The translations under genes and the position numbers were made by a program. A DNA stretch of 44,609 nucleotides from Reclinomonas americana ATCC 50394 (taxonomy: Eukaryota > Jakobida > Jakobea > Jakobida). The notes below the pieces were generated by a model. It saw only the letters and a program-made list of their open reading frames with translations. It made no database searches and was not told where the DNA came from. This document shows, one piece after another, positions 33,114 through 44,563 of the stretch (position 1 is the stretch's first letter; the number at the start of each line of letters is the position of its first letter). The stretch covers positions 1-44,609 of the forward strand of contig PS015301.1 of NCBI GenBank assembly GCA_048213135.1, in the 5' to 3' direction.

Positions 33114-35609
33114 ATGGAGGTCGACTTGGATGCTGGCGTCTCCATCATTGTTGCACAAGGTGAGATGATGGACAGCAGTGCGCACGTGTATGTGTGCATG
33201 TGCGTGTGTGCGTGTGTCTCGCTATGTATGCCTGCATGCACGAGAGAGAAGGAGGGAGGGAAGGCTGCGTGTGGGAGGCAAAGGCGTCGCACATGAGCAT
33301 TGTGCACACGCACACACCCACACACACGCTCTGTTGTCAGCGGCACTTGCAATGCATCATGTGAACGGCGAGTGCAGTGAGAGCACACACACACAATGAG
33401 AGAGACAGGCGAGTGACGAAGAGTGGGGGCGAGACAAGAAAGAGATGGCCATGGCGCGAAACGCTCACAATCTCACCATCACACAGAGGTGCTCGATGCG
33501 GTGTTGCTGATTGATCGCGGTCTGCTGGAGATGGACGTGCGACACGTGGCGCGTGCACTGCGCGCGTTGGTGTCGCTGCGCTCGCGAATGTCGGGTCTGA
33601 CTCTGCGCGAGGCCATTCAGCGTGTGGTCACACAACAGGTGTGCACGGCGAATCGCACCTCTCTCTCCCTCTCTCCCTCTCTCTCTCCTCTCTCGTCTCG
33701 TGTAATGTGACTCACTCACACCTCATATGCACTGGTCGTCAGGCGGCTCCTGTGGTCTACGATCTGGTCGATCAGTGTGTCGGCATTCTGGCCACCAAGC
33801 CGGCGGTGAGTGCCAGCGATGCCTGTCGAAGTAGGATGTGCGCTCATACGTGCGTGTTGTTAGGTGTGGGCTCCTCCGCAAACACCGTCGTCGGTTGCTG
33901 GCACGCCGCTGGCTCGCACGCCAGGCCGTGGCGACTTTTCGGCATTCAAAGACCCGAAGCCCAAGGCTCCGTCGGGTGGTGCCTCGTCGTCTGGTGCCTC
34001 GGGTTCCGCCGCCGCCGGTGACAAGAAGAAGGGCGGTGAGGACAAGGAGAAGGCGGCGGCAGAGGAGGAGGCGGAGAAGCCGGCAGTGCTCGACGCCAAG
34101 GGCAAGTTCCCGCGCCCTCGTGACCACATTGAGCCGGAGCTGGAGCTCTTCTTCCGGCTACTGGCCACTATTTTGCTGATCGACGACCAGCAGTTGCCGC
34201 AGGTGTGTGTGCATTGCGAAAGAAGGAGGAGATCAAGGGAGACATGGTGGTTGATGTTTTGTGCGTGTGTGTCAGGCATTGTTGGCTGCCGAAGACAACG
34301 TGCGGTTTGTCGCCGACCACGAGCGCCACACGATGGATCCGTTTGCGGCGCGCGCCTACTTCTACCTGTCACGGTGCCACGAGTTGCAGCACACCCTGGA
34401 CTCGATTCGCGGGTGCGTTTCTTTTCATGCACCTTGCGTTTTTCTTCGGTGGTGTGACTGACGCCGCTGCGTAGCGTGTTGCAAGTGGCTTTCCGCACGG
34501 CTTGTCTGCGACGCGACGAGTACCGCCAGACGACGTTGGCCAATCTGATCCTGCGCAACTTCCTGCACTACAACCTGTACGAGCAGGCCGACCAGTTCCA
34601 GGCTCTCTGCAAGTTCCCGTCCGACACGCGCATCCCGAACGAGCTGGCTCGCTTCCACTACTACAATGGCCGCATCAAGGCCATTCAGTTGGACTACGTC
34701 AATGCGTTTGATCACCTGGCGATTGCCATTCGCAAGGCGCCGACGCGCGCCGCGAGTGGCTTCCGCTCGCAAGTGACCAAGCTCAGCTGCGTCGTGCAAA
34801 TGTTGATGGGCGAGATCCCCGAGCGCTCCATCTTCAGACAAAAGGATCTGGCTGCTCACCTCAGGCCCTACCTGCACCTGACGCAGGTGAGTGCTTGCAT
34901 ATGTGTGTGTGTGTGTTTCTTGGCAGATTTATTTAGTTGTTCACTCGCTGGTTAGGCGGTGCGCGTTGGTGAGCTGTCGGGCTTTGCGACTGTGGTGAAA
35001 AAGTACTTTGAGCTGTTCCGGCGTGACAACACCCTGACGCTGATTCAGCGCTTGACCACCAATGTGATCAAGACCGGTCTGCGCCGCATCAACCTGGCAT
35101 ACTCGCGCATCTCACTGGAGGATGTGCGTCGCAAGCTGGCGCTGGACTCTGTCGAGGCTGCGGAGGGCATTGTCGCCAAGGTGTGCGCGGTGTGCATGAT
35201 CAGTGCTCGCTGCTCGCGTGGTGCTCATCCCCTGTTGTGTGTTTCTGCAGGCCATTGGCGACGGTGTGATCGATGCCACCATTGACCACGAGCAGGGCTG
35301 GATGCAGAGTCGCGAGATTACTGATGTGTACGTCACCGACGAGCCACACCAGGCCTTCCACAAGCGCACTCAGTACTGCCTCGACATTCACAACTCGGCC
35401 GTGAAGGTGACGCGACGTGTGTGTATCGAGTTTGCTGACTGTCGACGTTGACCTCGTCTCCCTCTGCGACTGCTGCACAGGCCATGCGCTTCCCGCCCGA
35501 CGCACACTCGAAGATCGTGGCCGACTCGGAGAGCGAACGCCGCGCCCGCGATCTGGAGGAGCAGGAGATGCTGGAGATGGACGACGAGGAGGACGACGAC
35601 CTCCCGTAA
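33114..35609 (+). CDS. RPN3: 26S proteasome regulatory subunit Rpn3 (PSMD3/S3), complete, nine exons
   Basis: A PCI-domain scaffold subunit of the proteasome lid. Exons are 33114-33159, 33487-33638, 33743-33805, 33864-34202, 34276-34412, 34475-34886, 34956-35180, 35251-35406 and 35481-35609, all phase-consistent: 1659 bases, 552 residues. Blocks typical of Rpn3 include RNFLHYNLYEQADQF, YYNGRIKAIQLDY, IRKAPTRAASGFRSQV, LLMGEIPER-like MLMGEIPERS, TNVIKTGLRRINLAYSRISL in the PCI winged helix, AIGDGVIDATIDHEQGWMQS, and the C-terminal FCLDIHN-like YCLDIHNSAVKAMRFPPD with an acidic tail. A Ser/Ala/Lys/Glu-rich insert sits between the N-terminal helices and the TPR-like region, where human PSMD3 also has a linker. 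The start is the first ATG after a TG-rich stretch. Introns are 58 to 327 bases, the first being the longest and full of TG/AC repeats. Confidence 0.97.
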
Positions 35610-36044
35610 TCCCCCCTCGACCTGCCGAAATTCGTTAAGCCTTGACACGGGTGAAAAAATCAAGCAGGAGTGTTTCGCCCCTCTGCGTGTACACATGGAT
35701 GTGGGTGTGAGTCAGGAAATGAAGACAGGGATGGGCTTGCAAACCAACGTCGTCATGTCCTCCGACCTATTGCGACGTTCGCGCATCGGCAGAGACATCA
35801 GCAGCGTCGCTTAGTTGTTACCTCGTCACCGGCGGGTACGTGTTATTCACCGTGCCTCTCCCCTCCACCTTGCGCACTCTCCTTCTCTGTCTGCCGCGGC
35901 CGCCATGTCTCCTGCTATTTGTGTGCGTGTGTGTTGTCACTGACCAGTCCGCCCTGCTCTGCCTCTGCAGTCAGGCGACAGAGGCTCTTGCAGAGGCGCT
36001 CCAGCAGAGCGGAAGCGGAGTGTGCACAGGGTTGGGGGGCGGCC
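35610..36044. other. Spacer and probable 5' untranslated region of the beta-helix gene
   Basis: 435 bases from the Rpn3 stop to the next start codon. An acceptor-like CTCTGCAG near 35971 suggests a 5' untranslated exon. No protein or RNA gene seen. Confidence 0.4.
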
Positions 36045-36967
36045 ATGGCCACGCGATTGAGCGACAAGATCAACGAGTTCCTCGCACAGCAGCAGCCACC
36101 GCAGCAGCAGCAGCCTCCGCCACAGCAGGTGCACGCGCAAGCTGAGCACAAGTCCAGTCGACGGCGTGACAATGGTGAGAGAGTGGATGCACAGGCAGTG
36201 ACGAACTGACAATGCGTGTCGGCGACTGACACGGTGTGCGTGCAGTCACTCGGCGACCCAAGTCCTCCAGTGGCAGCAGCGGGAGTCGCAGCAGCAGCAC
36301 GAGCAGTAGTAGCAGCAGCAGCAGCAGTAGTGGCAGCAGCAGCAGTGGAGGCAGCGCCAGGAGCCGAGGGAGCAGCAACAGTGGCAAGGTTGTCGATAAT
36401 GCTACTGCTGCCGCTGTTGTTGCTGGTGTGCCTGTGGAAGCTGCGCAGTTTGGCGGTGGCAGCGCCAGCAGCGAGAGTGTCGTGCACAGCAGCGGCACGG
36501 GAAGCGTAGACGACTACGATGACGGCGATGATGATGATGATGGTGACGATGACTATGAGGATGCATTGGAGGGATGCGCCGGTAAGAGAGTGGAGTCACC
36601 GGGTGCACCTGCAGCGGAGGCGCAGTCGAGAAGACGGCCCTCTGCGTCGTCTGTTGGCGAATCTCCTGCCGTGACGGCGGCGGCAGCGGCGGCAGCGGCG
36701 GCTTCGGCGGCTTCACCGCTGCTGCAGCCGGTGATGAATTACTGGAGCATTCCGCCGTCGGCCGCCGCCAGCTTGGTGGGCGGCCGAGCGCCGGGCTCCA
36801 CGTCTGTCACCTCGACGTCCACCACAACGACGACCACGACCACCACCACCACCACCAGTGCCACCGCGGCGGCGTCTGCAGCGGCGGGCAGTGGTGCTGC
36901 TGGGTCTTCGGCGGCGCTGGAGGAAGACGGACTGATCCTCCTCACAAAGAGTGCCTACCGAACAGAC
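36045..36967 (+). CDS. Right-handed beta-helix protein, first two exons
   Basis: Exon 1 is 36045-36174 (MATRLSDKINEFLAQQQ, then Gln/Pro-rich). Exon 2 is 36246-36967, which is Ser-rich, then acidic, then Ala- and Thr-rich, and ends EEDGLILLTKSAYRTD at a GTTGCGT donor (36968). That ending is the usual lead-in to a parallel beta-helix (a strand, then a Tyr-Arg turn). The next exon in phase, TPVIIPRGRTVRL, is printed on the opposite strand at 37358 beyond a 20-N gap in TG repeats. With the inverted contig corrected, this is the 5' part of the gene that continues at 37627. Confidence 0.75.
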
Positions 36968-37054
36968 GTTGCGTGGTGGCGCGCGTGGAGATCTTTTTGC
37001 TGCCTGCCTTGTCCTCCACTGACTTTGTGTGTGTNNNNNNNNNNNNNNNNNNNN

Positions 37055-37358
37055 CGGCCGCCACAGCCGCGGCCGCGGCAGCCGAGAGCGACGACGCACG
37101 GACCGGTACTAACCGGCAGTTGCGTAGTTCCAGATGACCTCCCTCCACCAACAGCGCCTGTTCGAGATTCAAATTCTCCATCACCAGGTGGCCGTGTACG
37201 ATGATTGGCGCACTGCCTGACTCGAGAAACACATACGAGTAAGCAAGCAGCGCATGGACGGGAGAGAATAATGCGCGCCACGCACCTTTGATGTCCACCT
37301 GCGATGTGACGTCTCCGCGCAAGCGCACGGTGCGACCTCGTGGAATGATCACCGGCGT
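37055..37358 (-). CDS. Beta-helix protein, exons 3 and 4 (on an inverted contig)
   Basis: Exon 3 is 37358-37286 (TPVIIPRGRTVRLRGDV) and exon 4 is 37216-37055 (GSAPIIVHGHLVMENLNL, then GGHLELRNCRLVPVR and an Ala run into the gap). These are classic beta-helix rungs. Read on the minus strand they follow exon 2 in phase 0 and lead with an Ala-rich stretch into the Ala-rich plus-strand sequence at 37629. Both edges of this 316-base contig are N (37035-37054, 37371-37626), and TG/CA repeats sit at the 37034 and 37370 junctions. Confidence 0.85.
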
Positions 37359-37626
37359 CTACACACACACNNNNNNNNNNNNNNNNNNNNNNNNNNNNNN
37401 NNNNNNNNNNNNNNNNNNNNNNNNNNNNNNNNNNNNNNNNNNNNNNNNNNNNNNNNNNNNNNNNNNNNNNNNNNNNNNNNNNNNNNNNNNNNNNNNNNNN
37501 NNNNNNNNNNNNNNNNNNNNNNNNNNNNNNNNNNNNNNNNNNNNNNNNNNNNNNNNNNNNNNNNNNNNNNNNNNNNNNNNNNNNNNNNNNNNNNNNNNNN
37601 NNNNNNNNNNNNNNNNNNNNNNNNNN

Positions 37627-40600
37627 CTGCAGCCACGGCCGGCCTGTCGTCATCGGCTGGGCGAAGACCAGCAGGGTCACCATCGACCCTGGATGCGCGT
37701 CACATGACCCCACACTCTGCACCACCATTACACACCGAGCTCGGCGACGGCGTCATTGCTCTCGGTGTGAACGGGCGTCTCGGTCGACCAGGCGTCGCTG
37801 ACCTCGGCGCGGGTTCTGTTGGCGATCTCATTGGCACCGGCACCGACGTGGATCACCGCCGTCGTGCCAAAGATGGACGCGCCAACGGATCCGCTGCTGG
37901 TGGCGATGGGCCCGGCGGCACGGCTGCTGCCGGGCTTCTGTCACGACACGATGCTGCCGAGCAGGACGACGAGTCCGCAGCCCATGTCAACGGCGCTGGT
38001 ACAGGTGGTCGAGGTGGCGGCGGTGGTGGCGGTCGTCGAGCAGTGCCTGCAGAGAACGGCGGCGGTGGTTCTCGTGCGCATCGTCGCCGTGCTGAGGTTG
38101 CCGACGATGATGAGGACGACGAGGCCGACGATGAGGATGATGAGGAGGACGACATTGATGAGGATGATGATGGCGACGACGATGACGATGACGACGTTGA
38201 CGACGAGGACCTGGACTACTACGATGACGACGATGATGACGACGAAGACGACTTGGGCGACGAGGATGGCGACAGTGACTTGGATGCGATTGAAGCGTCT
38301 CGGTTCAAGGTCGACGAACAGAGCGCCGGAGCCGGTCGACGAGTCGTGCGCAGCATCTGGGTCACTCGCGGTGGCTACCTCAGCGCACGGAAGACAACGT
38401 TTGACGTGCGCATCGAGGCACGCCAGGGCTCGACTGTGTGTCTGCAAACAACAGTGCACAACACCGGCAACAGTTGCGTGGCCGTTCTCTCTCTCTAGCT
38501 TGTCTGTCGAGAGATTCAAGACGACTAATCGTCGTTTCCCTGCAGTGCGCTGCGCCGTGATCACCGACGGATCGAAGCTCTTTGCGTATCACTGCGTGTT
38601 CCGAAAGCACGGCGGTGGTGGCATTCCGCCGTCGCCCTTTGGTATCGCCATCGACGATCCGGTTAGCACCAGTGACGACGATGATGAGGAGGAGTTCACA
38701 CTGGAGGACTTTGATCGGGGGCTCTCCTTGGCGGCGTCGTTGGTCGAGGCGGAGCTGTCGGACGGTGCGTGGGGGAATGTTTATGGCGAGTCGGTGGACC
38801 AGGATCAGCGTGATGCGGTGGCTTTGCATGGTGCGTCGCTGTGCTTGACCGTCCTCGACCATACGTGTGTTGGTACTGATGTGCATCTGTTTTTTTTGCA
38901 TGTGGCAGCATCGCCGTCACCGCCGTCGTCGAGCGCGTCGTTGCGGTCGGTGCCTCTAATTCTCTCCGGACAAGACATGAGATTCGGTTCCGGCATTGGC
39001 ATCATGCAGATGGCGGCTCCGGGTTCCGAGGCGGCCGCCATGGCCAGCACCGGGATTCTGCCGCAATTGGCCACCGAGCACGAGGCGATTTCGCTGCAGA
39101 ACTGCGCGCAAGCACGCCTGTACAGGCACGTGACTCCTTGCATTGTCGATTTGCTGTTGTGCCGAAATGGTAGCACGCTGACCACCATGTTGCGTCCGAC
39201 AGATGTCAATTGATGAGCGACAAGCTGGCCGTGACCGTGTGTGGCCCGATGTCTCGCGATGTAGAAATCGTGCACTGCCGCTTCAATCAGTGCGCCGGCG
39301 GTGCTCTCTTTGTGTGCACGCATGCGCGCGTGCACATGCTGCGCTGCCTGGTGCGTGATGTGCACACGTACGCAGTGCGCTGCGTGGCGGCGACCGTGAC
39401 ACTAGAGGAGAATGTGTTTGAGGACATTGTCGGTCACGGAGTTGATCTGATCAACAGCACCTCCAACATTATCGACAACTCGTTCCGCAACATCAACGTG
39501 CAGACCGCCAACAAGCCCACCGGTAACGCGCATGCAGTCTCTTTTGACGGTGTCTTGCGATTCACTCACCGACTCTTGTGTTGTTGTTGTTACAGCCGCC
39601 GACAGCCGTGGTGTCGGTATCGCTGTACGAGATGGTGGTCGCCCGGTTATCCGTGCCAATTACATTGATGGTGGTCACATCACGGGCATCTTTGTGGACG
39701 GACCGCAGTCGGCACCCATGATTGATGGCAACAAGATTCTCAACATCTCGGGCCCCTGCATCGGCATGCAGTCGTGCCACAGTGACACACTCGTCAAGGG
39801 CAACCTCTGTCTCAACTCCAGTTCGGTTGGCATTAGTGCTGTGCGGTGCGTGGCCACCTCGATCAAGGGCAACCGAGTGGAGAAGTGCAAGGACGCGGCC
39901 ATTATTGTCGAAGGACCACAGTCGAAACCGAGCATTCGACAGAACGAGCTGCGCGATTGTGGTATTGGTGAGTGCTGTGGATGTCTTCTTCTTTTTCTTA
40001 TCTCCGCGCTGAGCTCACACGCTGATGCCACCCCGCAGGCGTGTATGTGGTTGGCGATGCCGTTCCGCAAGTGATCAAGAACGTCATTGAAAGGTGTCGC
40101 AACGGCATCTACCTGCGAAGCTCGGGCGAGATCTCCAATTGTCGCATCGTGGATTCGGAGCGTCATGGCATCCATCTCGACGAGTGCACCGCCTGCTCTG
40201 TGACCGGCAATGAGATTGGTGCTGTGTCTGTGTGTGTGTTCTGTTCCTGCCGCACATGCGAATCAATCATTCACTCCTTGTGTGTGCGTGCGCGCAGTGC
40301 AAAGCGGTCAACACGGCATTCTTCTCGATGGGTGCGAGTCCATTTTGCTGGAGAACAACCGCATTCGTGAGACCAAGGTTGGCGCGGCTCTGGCCGTCGG
40401 CACGAGCCGACGAGTGACAGTACGCAAGTGTCAGCTGACCTCGAATGCCAAAACCAGTCTCTCCATTGGTGTGTTGCCGTGTGTGTCATCTCCACCCCTC
40501 TCCTTCTCATGTTTGTGCTGACGAATGCCTCGTGTGTGGCAGATGGCATGTCGGAGGCGGTGGTCGATGGCTGCATCATTNNNNNNNNNNNNNNNNNNNN

Positions 40601-41992
40601 NNNNNNNNNNNNNNNNNNNNNNNNNNNNNNNNNNNNNNNNNNNNNNNNNNNNNNNNNNNNNNNNNNNNNNNNNNNNNNNNNNNNNNNNNNNNNNNNNNNN
40701 NNNNNNNNNNNNNNNNNNNNNNNNNNNNNNNNNNNNNNNNNNNNNNNNNNNNNNNNNNNNNNNNNNNNNNNNNNNNNNNNNNNNNNNNNNNNNNNNNNNN
40801 NNNNNNNNNNNGCACAGAATGGTGGCTCTGGCGTGGCGATCGCGTCGCGCGCCGAGTGCCAGCTCACTCGCTGCTCCATTCACCACAACAGCGGTTCTGG
40901 TGTGGAAGTTGGCGAGCGCTGCAATGCAGTGGCCCTGCAAGGCTGCGATGTGCACCACAATGCGTGCGGTGTGAAGGTGACCACGAACCGCCTGACCAAG
41001 TTGCACGAGGGCAAGCTGCTGGCGTGGCGCGAGTCGAACAAGCTCGCCCGCAACACACACGAGCTCATGAGGTGCGTGTGTGTGCGCACTGGAGANNNNN
41101 NNNNNNNNNNNNNNNAAGTGAGGTGTGGCTGCTCCCTAATTCACATGTTTCGTGTGCAGCAACTCGTCACTGGCTGGATTGCCGCTTGTTTCGCGGCAGG
41201 AGGAGGAGCGACAGGTGGACAAGTTGCTCGAGTTTCTCGGTCACAGTGGCCCTGGCGGCGCGTCGTCAACGACGACGACCACCACCACCACCGCCACCAC
41301 CGCCACCACGACAACAGCAACACCAGTCAGCAATGGCAACGGTAGCGCTGGTGGCGCGCATGCTGTGTCGGGATCGGTGTCGCCTGTGCCGGCGGCGACC
41401 ATGAACGGTCACGTGGAAGCGTTGAAGCCGACGCGTGGGCAGGCGGCACACCGAGCCGCAGTGGTTAGCGCACCGGCCTCACCGACACCGACGGCGTCGG
41501 GAACCGGCACGGGCTCCGCCGGGTCCAAACGCGGTGGTGCGCTGACGGCTGCGTCGTCGCCAAAGAGCACCATCAACGTGCACAACGAGGGTGGCTCGAA
41601 GGCCTCTTCACTGTCAGCCGTTGCCGCGAACGCCGCACTCCTGGCATCACCGTCGTCGTCGTCTTCGTCGCTCACCGCGATGGACACGGAGACGGTGTCG
41701 CGGGTGGGTCCGGAGTCGCTGGTCCAGTTCTTCAGCGAGCTGCACAGCGTTCCCGCCTGGATGGCACAGATACCGACGGTTGCCGACGCCGAGGCGGCCG
41801 CACAGGGTCACAGCCAGTCCGACGACATGTTCGAGTGCCTGCCGGCGGTGCCGCGGCCCCTGCGCGCCATCCCACGATCAGCGCTGCTGCATTCGGCCGT
41901 GCAACAGAGCCCCATTGTGCCGTTCCTGGTGGGCCACTGGTCGGGCCCACCGTCGCTCCGCCATCGGTCGCGCTCAGCGTCCGCCACTCGCC
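37627..41992 (+). CDS. Right-handed beta-helix protein, main body
   Basis: Exons as read: 37627(gap)-38472, 38546-38830, 38909-39119, 39203-39522, 39596-39967, 40039-40218, 40298-40468, 40543-gap, 40812(gap)-41071 and 41160-41992 (gap). After an acidic stretch of about 70 mostly Asp/Glu residues come many rungs of a parallel beta-helix: GGRPVIRANYIDGGHITGIF, GPQSAPMIDGNKILNISG, GPQSKPSIRQNELRDCGIGV, SGQHGILLDGCESILLENNR and GSGVAIASRAECQLTRCSIH. This is the pattern of the PbH1/Beta_helix families, shared by FBXO11-like and SHCBP1-like proteins and bacterial carbohydrate lyases. No F-box, SH2 or catalytic residues were recognised. The C-terminal part is Thr/Ser/Ala-rich with a possible helical patch, ESLVQFFSELHSVPAWM. 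Gaps at 40581-40811 and 41096-41115 interrupt it; the stop lies in the gap after 41992. Confidence 0.8.
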
Positions 41993-42959
41993 NNNNNNNN
42001 NNNNNNNNNNNNNNNNNNNNNNNNNNNNNNNNNNNNNNNNNNNNNNNNNNNNNNNNNNNNNNNNNNNNNNNNNNNNNNNNNNNNNNNNNNNNNNNNNNNN
42101 NNNNNNNNNNNNNNNNNNNNNNNNNNNNNNNNNNNNNNNNNNNNNNNNNNNNNNNNNNNNNNNNNNNNNNNNNNNNNNNNNNNNNNNNNNNNNNNNNNNN
42201 NNNNNNNNNNNNNNNNNNNNNNNNNNNNNNNNNNNNNNNNNNNNNNNNNNNNNNNNNNNNNNNNNNNNNNNNNNNNNNNNNNNNNNNNNNNNNNNNNNNN
42301 NNNNNNNNNNNNNNNNNNNNNNNNNNNNNNNNNNNNNNNNNNNNNNNNNNNNNNNNNNNNNNNNNNNNNNNNNNNNNNNNNNNNNNNNNNNNNNNNNNNN
42401 NNNNNNNNNNNNNNNNNNNNNNNNNNNNNNNNNNNNNNNNNNNNNNNNNNNNNNNNNNNNNNNNNNNNNNNNNNNNNNNNNNNNNNNNNNNNNNNNNNNN
42501 NNNNNNNNNNNNNNNNNNNNNNNNNNNNNNNNNNNNNNNNNNNNNNNNNNNNNNNNNNNNNNNNNNNNNNNNNNNNNNNNNNNNNNNNNNNNNNNNNNNN
42601 NNNNNNNNNNNNNNNNNNNNNNNNNNNNNNNNNNNNNNNNNNNNNNNNNNNNNNNNNNNNNNNNNNNNNNNNNNNNNNNNNNNNNNNNNNNNNNNNNNNN
42701 NNNNNNNNNNNNNNNNNNNNNNNNNNNNNNNNNNNNNNNNNNNNNNNNNNNNNNNNNNNNNNNNNNNNNNNNNNNNNNNNNNNNNNNNNNNNNNNNNNNN
42801 NNNNNNNNNNNNNNNNNNNNNNNNNNNNNNNNNNNNNNNNNNNNNNNNNNNNNNNNNNNNNNNNNNNNNNNNNNNNNNNNNNNNNNNNNNNNNNNNNNNN
42901 NNNNNNNNNNNNNNNNNNNNNNNNNNNNNNNNNNNNNNNNNNNNNNNNNNNNNNNNNNN
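41993..42959. other. Assembly gap (967 N) between the beta-helix and Sfi1-repeat genes
   Basis: Hides the beta-helix stop codon and the 5' end of the next gene. Both sides read on the plus strand, so one continuous gene cannot be excluded. Confidence 0.9.
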
Positions 42960-44527
42960 TCGTGGCGGAGGTGGAGGTTTGTGTGCGTTTGCGGACGATG
43001 CGTGCGTGGCTTTGGTGGTGAGCTTATGCGGGGTGTCGCTTCTTTTTCTTCGTGCAGCGGGTCTGGATGCGGCAGAGGAGGTGCTGCGTCGCAAGATCGA
43101 GTTGCTGCAGCAGGATATTGAGCGACGAGCGCAGACGGAGGAAAAGTTGCAGAACATGAACTCGACGCTGCGAGATCGCCTCGAGGCCTTCCAGCGCACC
43201 AACATGGAGAACGTGCAACGTGCCGAGCACGAGATGGACGCTCTCCAGTCCGAGCTGCATCGCATGGAGGAGGAGCAGCATCAATTGCGTGATTTGTTGA
43301 ACAAGGCAAGTCACATCACGTGACCCCGTATTCATCCTCCACCCATTGTGCTCATATCCCTCTCTTTCCCCACTCAACAGTCTGAGGAGGAGCGCAGTGA
43401 GTTGCAGCACCGCATGCAAGAGGCAATGGAGGAGTTGCGACAGGAGCGTGAGCGGCGCGCCGACGTGGCACGTCGTCTGGATGAGGAGCGTGAGGAGAAG
43501 GAGCGCAAACTCAAGATGCACATTCAGGTTTGTTTGTTTGTGCACAGTAACATGCGGTGAGACGATTCTCGACGCTCACAGTGTGTTTTTCTGCTGTTGC
43601 GTTCTCGCGCTGCAGCGGCAAGAGGAGATGGATCGCGAGCTGCGTGGATCCTCGGTCACCAAGGAGCGTCTGGAGGAGATGCTGGCCAACACGCGTGCCG
43701 AGCTGGCCCGCATCCAGTCAGAGACCGAGTTCTACCGTAGCAAGGTACACCGCATGCGCAGGTTGCTGACGCACTCGTGTATATTCCGTGACTGACATGT
43801 GGTGTGTCGGGGGTGTGTGCAGGCCGACGAGTACAGCCAGGAGCTGAAGGACAACATTTTGTTGGAGCAGAAGCTGGAGGCGGCTGCCGAGGTGTACGAG
43901 GAGCGTCTGCTTCGGCGCGTGTGGAACGCATTCAAGGACGGTGTGGCTGTGTCGCAGGTGCGTGCTGCAGTTTGTATGGTCAGCGCGTGTGCATGTGTTC
44001 TCGTGTCGTCGACTCACCTCCACCTGCGATCACAGATTCGCAGCCAGTGCAATGTGGCCTCTGACGTGTTCCAGCGACAGCGACTGTATCGTCTCGGGTG
44101 GAACACGTGGAGGTTCCACTTGCGGCTGCGTCGCCTCTCGCGCGAGAACGCGGAGCAGCGAGCCCGTGAGCGCCTGCAACGGTTTGTCAATGTCACCAGA
44201 GCACTGCGGAAGAGCAGAGAGCGGGAGACTGAGAGTGCCTGTCCCTTCTTTTGTTTCCTCGTGCGTAGTTGCTTCAACTCGTGGATGTTCCATCACTTGC
44301 TGGAGCAGCAGGCCAAGCGCGCAAGAAGCCGCCGACTGGTGAACCTGGTTCGCACGGCCCTCATTGCCTGGCGTGCCAACGCCCGAGTGACGGCGGCGGA
44401 CAAGCGCAAGGTCCGCTTGGCAGGTGCACACAGCCGCCAGGCGCTCCTGCGCAAGACGTTTGACCAGTGGCAAGTGTGGGTGCACCGTTTCGACATGGAC
44501 GAGGTTGGTGATGCATCTCGAGTCACG

Positions 44528-44563
<36 letters not shown>

